Assembly: GCA_026874595.1 (NCBI GenBank)
Contig: CM049316.1
Coordinates: 5,656,339 to 5,720,338, forward strand
From: Sipunculus nudus
Taxonomy: Eukaryota; Annelida; Sipuncula; Golfingiida; Sipunculidae
Length of the DNA stretch: 64,000 bases
Direction of reading: 5' to 3'
A program made the translations under genes and the position numbers. This document shows, piece after piece, positions 1 to 13,439 of the stretch; the first letter of the stretch is position 1; every line of letters begins with the position of its first letter. The notes below the pieces were generated by a model. It had not been told where the DNA came from. It saw nothing but the letters and a program-made list of their open reading frames with translations, and did no database searches.

Positions 1-135
1 CAACAGGCAGGCATTCACAGCTAGACAACAGGCATGGGCATTCACAGCTAGACAACAGGCATTTGCATTCACAGCTAGACAACAGGTATGGGCATTCACA
101 GTCAGACAACAGGCAGGTATTCACAACTAAACAAG
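1..135 (+). repeat. 27-bp minisatellite cut by the window start
   Basis: Units of 'gacaacaggcatgggcattc' + 'acagcta' begin at about 1, 26, 53, 80 and 107, then decay into 'acaagagacagagaca' repeats to about 290. The array extends off the left edge. Confidence 0.9.
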
Positions 136-3100
136 AGACAGAGACACATAGACAGAGATAGCCAAAGCTAGAAACAGAAAGAGACTGTCACAACCAGGCG
201 GCAGACACAGGTCTAGACAACAGACAGAGACAGTATCATAAAATAAGAAACAGACACAGCTAGACAAAAGACAGAGGAAATAATAAAGAAAAGACTATTT
301 TGTTTAATTTTAATGCCATCACTTTTTTGCAGTGTTTGAAATAGAAAGTTGCTAGTCTTCATATGCAGTTGAATAAATAATCTTGTAAACAGAGTGACAT
401 AGATGTTAACTGTTGTGTGGATTTCCCGTCTACACACAGACACCACATGAAAGCAGTTACCAGTCTATGCTGCGGGTACTGGTGCTACCATTAACTAAGC
501 TGGGATGGACGAGGGGAAAGCCTGTACCTCGATGGCTGTCATCTATAAAGATTTAGGAAATAGGAACACCTCTATCATGTGTCGGTCCTGTCATGGTGGG
601 CCTAGTACAAATGACTTGGACACAGTTCAGTACGTTAGTGGTGCTAGGTCTATCAAATTCTGCCAGGACAGAAAAAAATGGCTTTTTTTCCGTGGGTCCC
701 ATTTGGTTGGGAGAATAATCTGATACAATACGGCAGCTCACCCATTTTCAAACCCCTTTGCTGTTCAGAGGAAAACAGGGAAATGAGCCAGAGGCCCCAT
801 TATTCTATATTAATGTTACATTTAGCCTGCCTGGAAACAGATCTGTGACACAACAACGATGGATACCAAAATGCTTTTGTAATAAATGGTCCATTATGGT
901 GATACCACCATTGTACTTTCATCTTGCACACGCCCGTTTGTATATGAATGTTTATACCCAAATTGATTGCTTGGAGCATCCCATTTATGTGACAAGGGGG
1001 CTGCTACAATGATTCTTATTAATAAACATCATTTTCATTCAATGATCATTGTTTCATCAGCATTATTGAGTTATTACAAATTTATAGCTAACAACAGGCC
1101 AATTTAGCTGACTCAGCATTTTTATATTTGATTACTCTGGAATCCACATTTTATTCTTTAGATAAAAGGCGACCAAGATGTTTGTCAGTACCATGGACAT
1201 CTTTATTTGTATATGAAAAATAAAGATAAATAAATATACATATAAAAACTTGTTAGAAATTGAGACTATATGCCAAACTTATTGTTATAAAAAAACCCAG
1301 ATAGACTAAGTTGTCTTACTGAAGCATAATTCAGAATTATTCTGATTTACGTCAGTAATTTGTATACTTTTTTTTTAATATATCCACATGTAGGCACCAC
1401 TCCTTTGAGTGCCCATGCAGTATTGTTTAAAACTCAGGGTTACCCAGGATGTATCAGGGAATATTCTGTTTGAACAAACCTGTAGTTATTGACCTCAGGA
1501 TCCCCAAACCTGCTTGTACCTAGTGGTTCATATAGTAATGAATGTAAAGTGTATTTCTTCCATGTGATATCCACCTGAGGTTCATGATCAATTTAAAAAA
1601 TCCTTTTAAAGTTATCATTAATTTTATTCTGAATAAAAATTAACAAAACTTTGCAAGTTATTCCTAAAATTATCATGGAGGGATAAAAAAACACATGTAA
1701 GTTTTCTGGAGTTGATAAATATTATGGAGAGATTTTTTATATTTTATTTTTTGTTGTTGTAGAAACTATTAAAAAATTTGCAGGCCTTTTATGATTATTT
1801 TTTTTCATCTTTTGTCAAGCTTTGCTTCATTATTCTAAGTTTAGGTTTTTTATAATTATACAACTGTTAAAAAAGAACCCATCATGGCTGCTACAATAGT
1901 AATATCAATTTTTTTTTTAACAATAAAATTAATTAAATATTTATTTATACTCCATTTAATATTTTTGTCAGTGTATTTAATTAGTACTGTCATGCCTCTA
2001 AACAGATCAGTTGTACCAGCTGATATTATCACAAAATAATATGCTTCAATAAAATTTTTTTTATTTAAAAAATTAATTTAAATATGAAAATGATTTTAAG
2101 ATTATTTATTTTCAAAGCTTAGCTCATGGCCACATATAAAGTTTTTTTTTCTTGTAAAAGCACAATACATAAAATAAAAATTACACAAAAACCGGTTTTA
2201 AAAATCAATTATGGCTATATTACTGTGACATTTTATTGATAAATGATCTAAAAAGACACCTGCGTTTAATTTTCTCATCCGGCATCCACCAAAAAAAAAC
2301 ACATTTTGAAAGTATAACTCACTTCCTTTGTTGAAAAAAATTAGAGACTGACTAAAAAAAAGAGGCTTCATAGGAATGCAATATTTTAACATTTTTAAGA
2401 TAAATCTAATAGGTTCTACCTAAATGTCATGAAAATGATGTATTCTGTTAGAGTTTTAATTAATTTTGTATGGATCAGTGATTTTCATTAATTTACTGAA
2501 TGTACATATTTATATTTTGTTTTAAAAATTAACAGTTTAATAAAATGAAAACTAGTATGTTTGTTTGAAGAAGAAAAAATGATTTAATATGTTTTGCCAT
2601 CTTTATAATATAAGCAGGACATTGCAGCATTTTGACTTGTTCTTGTGCATATAAATCAAATTACATTTAGTTCTGTTAAATATTTCTTAAACTGAGCAAT
2701 AACCCTGTTCCCTTTTTTTTGTGTTTTTATTGGCATTTTCTCTTTGGACTATCATCTAAGCTCAGAACTTTTTATTACAAAACAAGAACATGCAAAACAC
2801 AAACCTCATTTAAATTCTTACAAAAAGCCTTGATATTTTTGTGACCTATAGAACTGTACATGTATATATGTATAATAGATACTTAGAAAGTTTCTCTCTG
2901 TGGTATAAACATAAGACAGCTAGTTGTTAAGAAAATATTCTGTGCATTTTAACCTGTAAAAAATCACATGTTTTGGCCCTATCTTTTAAGTACTCTTGGT
3001 TTCCTGTCAAATCAAAGTTAAAAATTATATCAGTACAAATCAGGTAAACGAGGTGGTAGAATTTAGTGTAATAATAACAAGCTAGCAACAGGCTCAGTTA

Positions 3101-3980
3101 TAAGATAATTATTCATATAATAACCTGAGGTGTTTTAACTCATCTTTAAACTATACTTAAGGTTAAAGGTCAAACAGTGGACAGCAGAATGACCTCTAAT
3201 AGGATTCCCAGCCTGCCTGGAATCAGCTAACTCCTTGAACAAGAGTAACACTTATTCCAGACAGGGAATTTGAAAAAAAAAAAAAAAAATTACACAGGTC
3301 AAGGAACAGCAGGGAATTTAATTGGTATTTGAGAAAAAAGTGGCCATGCAGTTTGTTGGATTTTGTCCCATGTCAAAACAACTAGCTTTTTAATAGTCTT
3401 TCCCTTAAAAAAGGTTGAAAAAAAGGTTGAAAAAATTATCCTGTGATTTTCGAAAGCTATCATTAAAAAAATTATCGAATTCACATTTCATAATATGCCA
3501 GGAAATCTTTAATTAAATTTTCACACACACACATAGGGAAGTCAGAAAATTTCTTTTTTTAAATCAACATCCAATTATCCAGCTTGACTGAGTGACAGAT
3601 TGAGGTTTACTGAGTTTGTCAGTGTAAGTGAGAAAAAATGAGTCCACAAGTTATCAAAGAGAGTAGCTTTAAACCATCCCCTTGTTGTTTAATGATTATT
3701 AGATTTGAGCAACTGCCTACAAAAGAGACCAAAAAACCTGCTTCATTAAGCTAAGTGGCAGACGGGAGGAGGTGTATGTCTTCTATAACACCATGTGACT
3801 TTCTATCCTCTCTGCTTGTATATTATGAGATAAAACATTTGTAACTACCTTCTGTCTCAGGCAAAGGTAGCACCTGTTATGTATCTAGTTTCTTGTGTGT
3901 ATACTTAAAATTGTCTGTGTGAGAGGACATTATGATATAGGTACATTACCACTAATTAGTATTAGTAACAATATTTATCC
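136..3980. other. Non-coding: purine-rich tail, one complex island, then AT-rich DNA
   Basis: Purine/CA-rich low complexity continues to about 290. The 460-1015 stretch is base-balanced and holds short open frames on both strands with no recognisable motif. From 1020 to 3980 the DNA is very AT-rich with many homopolymer runs. No gene is supported. Confidence 0.5.
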
Positions 3981-3984
3981 CCAC

Positions 3985-4920
3985 AGCGTTTATTTAATCA
4001 GTGTCACCAGCTCATAATCATTTGTCATTTTTCCATTTGGCTAGAATACATCATCTAATCAAACATCATCATTGGTGCGTGAAATGGGCTCCTCCACTGA
4101 TACCCTAGCCTTCGATACCATTAACATAGTACAGTTTTATGACAAATTTGGTTGGCTGCCAATAAGCCCAAACACAGCTGTACAAATCAAAGGGCCCCCC
4201 CAGCACACAAATGAAATTAATGGCATCGGCACAGGCTGCTATCCCACAATGCCATGCCTATTTGTCAGAAATATGAATGCAGCTGGTACGGGATTTAATT
4301 GTCCATTTCTTGTCGTAGAGTCAATACCATGCAGGTGTGACTGGCGAGTAATGGGACGGCTTGCTCTCCGCACTCACTGGTGGTATACATTTGTACACAA
4401 GTTTGCTGGATACTCATGTCATTGATTGGATAATACTATCTCGTTGGAACACCAGCATCCATGAGGTTGAGACCTTGTACCAGGAATTATGAAACAGTTT
4501 GACCAGGTTTGTGGTGTCGTTACTGTCATTAGCTCGGGCTTGAGGGGGCTTCGCTCGGGGCCAATACCTGTAGTACTACCGCCCAATAGACGTAGCACTA
4601 TAAACATACACAAAGCCCGTTATATCTGTACCGGCACGGGTATATTGTAAGCTGCTTAGTTACCACTATGTGATGCTGTACTAACAATTCGCTCCCCCTC
4701 ATTTGTTTGTCATCTCCTCTAAAGTCCCTGGATTTTGCCGATTAATTGGTTCTGGTAGTGGATAATTGTGTGACTGAACTGTCTCGGCTTGAGTTTGCAT
4801 TTTATTTGTGGGGCAAAATGCTATCTTTACCTGCGGGAGTTGTAATTTGGCGTTGGTTTTGTGCTGTCTGTGTGGCAGATGGGAAAGCGATGCAGTGATG
4901 GGCTCCAACACTTAAACAAG
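3985..4920. other. Complex island with a 117-codon open frame, unrecognised
   Basis: This is a base-balanced stretch inside AT-rich surroundings. The + strand is open from 4072 to 4425 (117 codons), with a translation that shows no known motif, signal peptide or repeat. A minus-strand frame of 64 codons overlaps it downstream. A conserved non-coding element is at least as likely as a gene. Confidence 0.25.
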
Positions 4921-7900
4921 ACACTAATTGTGTTGACAAATGTACTTTTAACAACTTAATTAAAAGCCTCAGCTTAAACGAGGAAAAGAACTTTGGTAAC
5001 AGTAAACTGCTTCAGTAATTTAACCAATAAGTCAGGGGCTAGAAAGTAATGGGGTTCACTCCTATATGTACAAATTGTACTTTAATAAGCAGAAAGTTCA
5101 CTTATCCAAAGTAGTTTATTCATTTCAGCTCATTAAATGCCATAATTAAAATCTAATAATTGGATTAGCTGTGTTCATTCACATAGGATTATCAGAGGAT
5201 GTGATGTTTTATTATTTATATATGAACAGTTCTAGTAGATTTCTAAAGGTTGATAAGTTTTAGGAAAAAAATTATGCTTTGAGTAAACTTAAATCAGGGC
5301 TGTCAGATGTTAAATATAGAAGAAGAAGATGATTTACACCAATAGCAGTGTATGATTCCTGAAAAGTAATTCACCTGGTAAATCTGAAATATATCTGTAG
5401 TTGACTGAGTGACTGGAGTGGTTGTAGGTTTAGGCAGTAATGGTTCTCTATGTATTCATGGTCTGGGTTGATTTAATGTTACTCCTGGAACAATTGGCTG
5501 AGTTAATATTTTACATAATGCAAATGACCCTGCAGGGTTAATCCTACCGTTATTATGGCTTATGATCGATGAAGTTTGACCTCTCTGATTAAGTTCTGTC
5601 ATTTTCTTCTGGAGCTCATGTACACTTAAATTGACCTGTCTCTATTATAATTTAAAGTCCATTACTGCTCCAATTTGAACTATGACCATAATGTCTAGGA
5701 AGTTTTGAAGAAATCACTCAGTCAGCCTCTGTGGGCAAACAATATGTGGAATAAATAAAGTCCCAATTTAGTTTTGATTTAATATATGAAATTTATATCA
5801 TGCTTATGTTAAATCAAGTTCCCTGAGGAAATAATAATTTTGATATAAAATAAGGCATTTTGAGTCTTTAAGAATATGAGTAAGTTGTAATTAATAGATT
5901 AAATTGGCATTATCTGTTCCTACTTGGTTTAACTCATTACATTGTGCATCATATGTTTACTTAGCATGATGAAGGATCTTGGAAAAATAATTTAAGATAT
6001 TTCTGAAGTCTGTTGTTATTTCAGTTCTTTATGAAATTGCTATCATTGATAGTAACAGCCTATAAAGTTATAGATTTCAGATTCTAAACATTAGAATAAT
6101 TACATTTATCAGAACTTATTAACAATCCTTACAATCACTCCCAGTGAACAGAAGGGCCATATTCCATGAACCCATTTGAATTCCTACCCTGAAGGTTTAC
6201 AACTGCACTAAGGGATTTCTTCTAGTAAGGTCACTTTTATGTTGTGCCAGTTGTGATCTTTATACAGGGGTTTACCTGTAATTAAGCAAAGATAATTGTT
6301 AAATTGTTTTATTAAATTCCAGTAAGTAAATTCTGCTTCCTTAGTGCACACATCAGCATCTTTAATTCTCCATCCCCTTCACATACACTGTTAACCTTTT
6401 GGATGTGTGCAGATCAGTGGTATTTAATAATCCATCACCCCAGGAATCATGTCATACTTTTCTTAATAAGTCATGGGATTTAATTCAAATTTAATTCAAT
6501 CTTCTAAATAAGTCTCGAGTCAGGCATTGTGTATTGAATTATTAATTTACAGTCCTGAATAAACTATTGAACTTTGTATTCTGTTAAATTATTCATTTTC
6601 CATCCTTAATTAGCTCATGTGTCTAGACATTATATTGAATAATTAATTTAGTATATTGAATAATTCTATAAATTAAGCAATATCATCTCCATACCAGTAT
6701 ATTAATGAAAGACTGGGCACAATAATTTTCAATGCTAAAACCATGTTGTATTTAAAATCACACAGAACATCATGAAGGTGGGATAAAAAAGAATTGCACA
6801 GTGATTCACCTTGGGACCATGTATCACGTATCCATGGCTACAACTGCCCTTTGTATAACATATGCCAGTCAGGAATTAGGGGAAAAAACTGAATCCTGGA
6901 AAATATTCCGGTCTCTTCAGTATAGGTATACATATTCCCGTCTCTTCAGCATAGGTATACATATTTAATTGTCTTTGACATATGGAGAATGATAATGAGT
7001 ATATGGTCTGTACATTATTTAATAACTGACCAATGGTGGTACTAGATTTATTACTGATACCAGTATCAGATAAAACTCTGATTTTCTAAGTATTATGTTA
7101 TTTTTTACCATATGATTCTATTTTAATACTACTGCTCCTTCTACTACAACTAATAATAATAATGACAGCATTATATTATTTTTATACTGATTCAAGATAT
7201 ATAATACTACTACTACTACTACTAATAATAATGACAATAATAAAAATAATGAATTTTTTATTATTTTTTTTATCAAAAGATTTATATTTTCAATGATATG
7301 GGCTTATAAATTATGAGCTTGTTAGCCTCAATATCATTAGTATATTGGTATCATTATTATTATTGTTCTTCTTCTTATTATTATTATTATTTATTATTAT
7401 TGTTTGATAAATCTAAAATAATTGCTCACTTTACCCATTATAAATGTTAAAATACTTAAAATAGTTAAATATATATTAATTAATAAAATGCAGACAAAAT
7501 ATCCCTTATTTGTATGTTTATGAATATAATGTACATCATGGATGACTTGTATTGGCTATATGAGAAAAGAATTACAAAGTGTCAATTCTTACATGTCTGT
7601 TTAGATGTTGATTGAAGTAGGTGCACATTTCTTTATATGCAGTATGGTACTTCTTCCCTCAAGTGCATGTATTATCCTGTGCTGGTTTCTCTGTGTAACA
7701 ATTATACAGAGTATCTTGCACATGTTGATTTTCATAAATAATTCATATATTATCATGTGTGTGTTATTCTTGATTAGAAATTCATGCATAGTCCAGGGCT
7801 CAATACTTTAAACTCTATCAGGAATTCATTTGGTGTTCTGTACATTGTAAATTTAATTTGATATTCACGTAGTGTCCTAGTATAAAAGTCAGTATGATAT

Positions 7901-8450
7901 TTATTTACAGTCTTATAAAAGTGACTTTAAATGAGAAATTATGTAACGTAACCTTGGCATAAAACGTTAGTATACTGAGGACCCTGTGTTACAAATTAAA
8001 ATTTCAGGAAGAATCCACAAAGATTCTGCACACGTTGATTTTGGAATTATTAGAGTTACGTGTCCAAGTTACTTTTTCAAGGAATTCTTGCAGTATTATA
8101 CACACGTTACTTTCATGAAGAACTGATGTGGCTTAATGACTAAGAACAATTGCATGGCAGCATATTTTTGTGTTGTATATGAAATTATTACCTGGCAGTA
8201 TATGTATACAAACTTGGTTGGCCACTTCCATTACATAATATTTACCTAAGTTTTTATACCTGGCCACATGGAGCAGGTGATCTCTATCAGTGCACTCTAA
8301 CTAATAGAAAACTTCAGAAAGCAAGCTTAATGTAAATTGTAGAATGATTTACGAGCAGACCCATAATAATGACGAAAATCAGAAGGGAGGCCAGGTAGAT
8401 ACATGTCGTATTCCTGTGTGCCCATGTGTCATAAAGAGAAGACATCATTT
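4921..8450. other. AT-rich non-coding DNA with simple repeats
   Basis: Nothing coding is visible. The region holds a 30-base tandem duplication near 6905-6963 ('gtctcttcagtataggtata' twice) and ATT/TAA-rich simple sequence at about 7130-7410. Other open frames are short and AT-biased. Confidence 0.5.
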
Positions 8451-8660
8451 TTTTTATGTTGCCTCTTGGCAGAATAATGCAGGATGAGGCTGAAAAACGC
8501 GCTGCTGATGATTAATTTGGCAGTGAGGCAGATGTCAGTGTAGGGAGAATCTTGATATCCACACAGGAAGCGGCCTGACAAGCTTAAATAACGAGATTGT
8601 TTATGAACTACGAGCCACTGATTGATGCCGGAATGAAATTGGTGGGGGTCTGAATCATAA
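8450..8660. promoter_or_regulatory. Candidate conserved non-coding element
   Basis: This sequence is more complex than its flanks and has homeodomain-type TGATTAATTTGG, AP-1-like and CRE-less composition, but no open frame. Only its composition supports the call. Confidence 0.15.
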
Positions 8661-10289
8661 CTTTATTTTGCTTAGAGTCCCATCATGCATAAAGTCACAT
8701 CAACCAACCACTTACAGAGGCTTTATTTGTCAACAGCTACCACTTTACACTAAAAATATGTCCCACATTTCTTAATTCAGCTTTGAGCATATTCTCTGAG
8801 AAGCTCTGCAGGTGTTGTAAAACGATCAAGTTTTCTCAAGTTCATTTCTGCAAACCAGTAAGAATAAAAATATAAATAAATATTATTTTTTCATGAACTT
8901 TGTAATACCCACTTATTTTATGATTTTATAAACATCTCAATATCACTTGTCAATACAGTGTCAGGTGATCTTCTATCCATATATTCTATGGACTATCAGG
9001 AAATTAAATTAGCTTTGTTCATTAATAAATTAAATGACATCTTTGTTCATTTTTTTTGGTGAAATTCTGTAAATGTCAAAACCTCATTGGTTAATATAAT
9101 GTCAATTTAATATTGTATGGCATTTGATAATGTTATGGACTACAAATATTTTAAACAAAAAAGTATTGTTTCACACACCAACTCGCAATCCAGCACCACC
9201 TGATCTTCTAGTATTTATGAATTTTATGAATTAGTTATGTGTACATTCACAATTGTGTGATCTTATGAATATCATTACTGTACTTTGCAATATATACAAT
9301 ATCCACATATCCCAGTATACCTGTGGTTACATGGATTGTGTCAGAGATTATTTGTAATCCATCACCAATGGAAACTGAAATGCCACTACAGGTGTATAAT
9401 GTTTTAATGGGAGATGTAACTGAGAGAGTAAACAACACTCCTGTGTCTGTGTTCAATGATTAATTTACCTGAATTAAACGAGCACAGGTAGAGTAGAAAA
9501 TTGGTTGTGTTTTGCATGAGCCTCAGAAGGAGTCGGCAGCGCAGTCATCTCTGATATCAATCATATACATCCTTCAGAACACACAAAACATGAAATAACA
9601 TACGGTACCTGGCTCCTTGGTTTCTAATTTGAAAATCTACGGAAGAGATATTTGTGGTTTGTCTATTGATCGATGGTGGATCTGAATTCATCCACAGAAG
9701 TTCAGGGTAATATTAGAATAGCATGGCCTGTAGCAATAATTGATTGGATGAAGTAATAGGCTGTAATAGCGGGATCTCATTAATAAACCAGGTAATGAGA
9801 CTGGCTCCAAGGATATCTAACTATTACAAACAAATAGTTTAAGACAAAATATTCGTGGAATTGACTGCGCAAATTATACTTCAGACTTGTTATGTGATAC
9901 AATGAAAATAATCACTGGGAGAGGTATGCATTATCAGTGTCATACAGTCATGGATACATATCACAGTATTCATGCAAGCTGGATCCCAGTAGTATGAAAA
10001 AAGTTCAATCTTTTTCAACAGTGATCTGTTTTTGTTTTTTTTATATATATTTTGCAATTAACTCAGATAGGCTATATGGAAAATAAAAACCACATCTTTT
10101 GTGCCTTTAACAATCAATCTTATTAATAAGAATCGCTCACGTCAATTTAATTTATATTAATATTTGGTTGATTTTTCCAAAGCTCTTCTGAAAACAATGT
10201 TGTTCTGAAACCCATGCAGAAGAATGATTTGTGGTATAATTTTCTGCAGTGGATATGACATTAATTGTCAACATGCCTAAAATATATAC
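8661..10289. other. AT-rich non-coding DNA
   Basis: Nothing supported beyond chance open frames under 70 codons. Confidence 0.5.
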
Positions 10290-10339
10290 ACCACTTTGCT
10301 ACTTTACCATGGAATATATTACATTACAAGATGCCCAAA

Positions 10340-10485
10340 GTGTATACCAGAATTTCTGTTTGCCTACAGTAGATGTCACAATATATGTCATTCTGGCCCA
10401 CAGTATATTTCTTCTTGCCCACAGATATTTATAACATTTTCTCCTGCCCACAGTTATATCACATTTCTCCTTGTCCACAATGAAC
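10340..10485 (+). repeat. Short degenerate tandem repeat with 'gcccacag' core
   Basis: 'gcctacagtagatgt', 'gcccacagtatatt', 'gcccacagatattt', 'gcccacagttatat' and 'gtccacaatg' recur every 21-34 bases, each followed by T-rich sequence ending in 'tcctt/ttctt'. The decay is irregular. Confidence 0.7.
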
Positions 10486-11934
10486 AACAAATTCTAATGC
10501 CAATGGTGTGTGTACAGTTTGTAACCATTTTTAGCTGACTGAGGAATCTGTTGCACTGTGAGATTTACTGTTACTTTAATACAGGAAATGTGGCAAATAG
10601 TTGGTTTACATACAGTCCGGCTAGGGAAGAGTTTATCTGTGATGATGAAAAGTCCATTACACTTTACAACGTGTCTCTGCTCAACAAGTGCATTATTGTG
10701 GTCACAGGGGTCAACACAACTGTGGTCACTCTCCTATCAGATGGACTAATTTGGACATTAAACTAGGCCATTTACAGAGAGGAGGAGTCTGAAAGGAGGC
10801 TGGCGATTAGGATGTAGAGGCCCTGGCCATACATCGATTGATGTGCTAGCTCAGCTTGCTGGTTCATCATGGGTAAATTGAGCTGTCAATCACATGCCAG
10901 ATAAAAAGGATTGCACTACGATCAATTTGCAAAGAAACTACTGTTCTACACACATACCGGGACAATAGCCTGCAATAGGTGCTTTGATGGTGTAGCTTGG
11001 AATCATCTTTCGTGGTCTGATTGGATATGTTACAAATTGTTCATGGCATTTAGAAATTCTGTCTCCTGAATCAACTTATCATTTTGAGCAAATCTGTCTT
11101 TCACAGGTCATGATTGTTGGTGGTTACCACAATGCAACAGTCATATTACATATTTCATCTGAATGACTGATGGAACAAAATGGAAAGGAAAATTTCTGTT
11201 TGGTTTATGAATTAATAAGCCCCAGAGTATCAGATCATATGACTTTACAGGTGGAAAGTTTATTTTTTCTTTATTTGTCACATGTCAGAATATTTTGAAG
11301 ATTTACACAGTAAAACATACCAAATGTGACCACGTGCAGGACCACAAGAAGTGGTCACTTTAGCTTAGTACTACATATATGGCAAATTGTGAGATCATTA
11401 AGGCTGTAATGTTGCATAGGTGCACTGATATGAAATAGTACAAAGTTTGGTAATGCATCAGTGTGATCAGGTGTCCCTGTATCTATACATTGACAATAAA
11501 TTACCATCCAACTTCACCTCCTGAAACTGGTGACCTCCAGCTTTTAATAATAGTCAACAGCATGTAAGCCAACACAACATTGGCCAGAAATAAGTTAACC
11601 AGGATCTGATTGACTAATCACTGCATGGTCAAGCCAGTTGAAAGGGCTGTTTCATCATTTGTCATTTCTGAAGGACATTTAAAACTGAACAGAGAAGAGC
11701 AAGAACTTGTAATCTGAGCTTTAATACCAATCTGTATTATATCATGTATCACATCATGAGTGGGGTATTATAATACCTGTATTGTGAGATACTGTATGCG
11801 TCATTATGATCCTATATAATAATCATAAACTTGGTGGTCAGGTCAGTTGGGTGGTCTACAAGTAGGGTTTATCTTGTATTTTCTCTGAGGGTCTTATGTT
11901 TTTACATATAGCTCATTTTCTGCTCATTCTATAT
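10486..11934. other. Non-coding DNA before the hAT-like element
   Basis: Base composition is mixed. Open frames at 10551-10766 overlap each other in two frames and carry no motif. No gene is supported. Confidence 0.45.
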
Positions 11935-12895
11935 CAGTGGCGGATCCAGAACAAATTGCTAGGGGGGGCAACGACTCAGATTCTAGCTTGCATGGTGGAC
12001 GAGGGCGCATAGCGGCCGAGGGGGGAGGGTATGGGAGGGGGTGTCCCCCTCACACGGTGAGGAAATTTTTTGAAGATATGATGATTAAGAAGTCAAATTT
12101 GAGCATTTTCGGGCTCTTCTGTTTGTTGTATTGAGGGTGTGGGAGGGGTTATCCCCTCACACAGTGAGGAAATTTTTTGAAGATATGATGTTTAAGAGGT
12201 CACATTTGAGCATTTTCGGGCACTTAAACCAGACTTTTTTTGTTTCTGATAAATTGGAAACAAAGCAGAAGTTTTAGATTATAGGCCTTAATCACTTCTG
12301 TTTGTCCTATTGAGGGTGTGGGAGTGGGTGTCCCCCTCACATGGTGAGGAAATTTTTTGAAGTTCTGATGATTAAGATATCAAATTTGAGCATTTTCGGG
12401 CACTTAAACCAGACTTTTTTTGTTTCTAATAAATTGGAAACAAAGCAGAAGTTTTAGAATATAGGCCTTAATCACTTCAGTTTGTCTGAAAAGTTCTAAA
12501 AGTTTAAAACCATTTGTCACCTTGTTATACCTCGTGACTTCCTAGTATATGAATGGTCCAGACACTGGTGTACTGGACTTTATCTTCCAGCGCTGCCAGT
12601 ACAAGGACTAGCTTTAAGTGGACACAGTATCAGAGATATAAGACTTTATTCATTGGGCATTTACTCATATGTGACAAGTTGTTATTTCTGGTACTGTTTG
12701 TTCCGTGTGTGTTTAATGCAGTGCTGATTATCCTGAATTCTCGATGTAATATTTCACTGTCAAGAAGTTAATAAAGGCAAGGTAAAAAAGTACCTTTTTC
12801 AAGAAAACCTTGAAACAAATTGCAATTTTCATGAGCCTGAAAAAAAATCTAGGGGGGGCGATCGCCCCCTGTGCCCCCCCTTGGATCCGCCACTG
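11935..12895 (+). mobile_element. hAT-like non-autonomous DNA transposon, 961 bp
   Basis: The left end reads 'cagtggcggatcca' and the right end is its inverse ('ttggatccgccactg'), each followed inward by a G7 or C7 run. TATAT lies directly outside both ends (11930-11934 and 12896-12900). The inside has three tandem copies of a module starting 'ctcacacggtgaggaaattt' (about 12048, 12155 and 12335) followed by 'gagcattttcgggc'. The last two copies are about 179 bases apart and include an 'aaattggaaacaaagcagaa' segment. No transposase is present. CAGTGGCGG-type ends suit the hAT superfamily, although the flanking repeat is 5 rather than 8 bases. Confidence 0.8.
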
Positions 12896-12900
12896 TATAT

Positions 12901-13205
12901 ACAGTAATTTTTCTAAATCAAACTTCTTAAATAAATCCAATGGTGAAATACAGCTGGATATATTTAAAATTATTTTTTGTACTCTTTCTGTCAGAATAAA
13001 TTCAGTAGGAAAAATGGTAATTAAAAAAAAAATGAAGCATTAAATGTGGCAACCAAGATTTAATTATATAGTCACCAAATTCTTTATCAAAGTTGTAGAA
13101 GACTGGTTCAGAGTTAACTTAAAATCTATTCATGTATATTCTTATTTAATTTTCTGGAGATATAAAATCGTTTTGGTATAAAATGTCACACTTTTCATCT
13201 GTCAG
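12901..13205. other. AT-rich spacer
   Basis: No gene or repeat is visible. Confidence 0.5.
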
Positions 13206-13424
13206 TGGAGAAAAGATTATAAAGCCCACTCGCCTATTCTGTGAAGTTAGGAAGGACATCCCCAGCCCTGCTTGTGAGACCCCCCAGGATTACACCACCT
13301 TTGTCACAACAAATATCAACAGAGAGGACCGCGAGAAAATTGATGCTAGCCATTATAACGAAGATTATGGGACATACTCCGTAGTCATAATTTCCGTGAC
13401 ACCTGTCTCTATGGTATTGTAAAA
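13206..13424 (+). other. Possible exon or conserved non-coding element, unrecognised
   Basis: A base-balanced block lies between an acceptor-like 'cttttcatctgtcag' and a strong donor-like 'aaaa|gtgagt'. One frame is open for about 70 codons with ordinary amino-acid content (for example CETPQDYTTF and TTNINREDREKIDASHYNED). It ends in TAA three bases before the donor-like site. I do not recognise the protein, and it does not match remembered TOX N-terminal exons. Confidence 0.25.
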
Positions 13425-13439
13425 GTGAGTTATAGGACA

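Noticed and set aside
10551-10766. Two overlapping 63-71 codon frames as a small gene
   Set aside because: Two phases are equally open, there is no motif, and nothing resembling splice or promoter structure surrounds them.
13266-13300. CETPQDYTTF as the missing upstream TOX exon
   Set aside because: The resemblance to the remembered TOX segment before exon A is only a few residues, the context does not match, and no donor follows in the needed phase.
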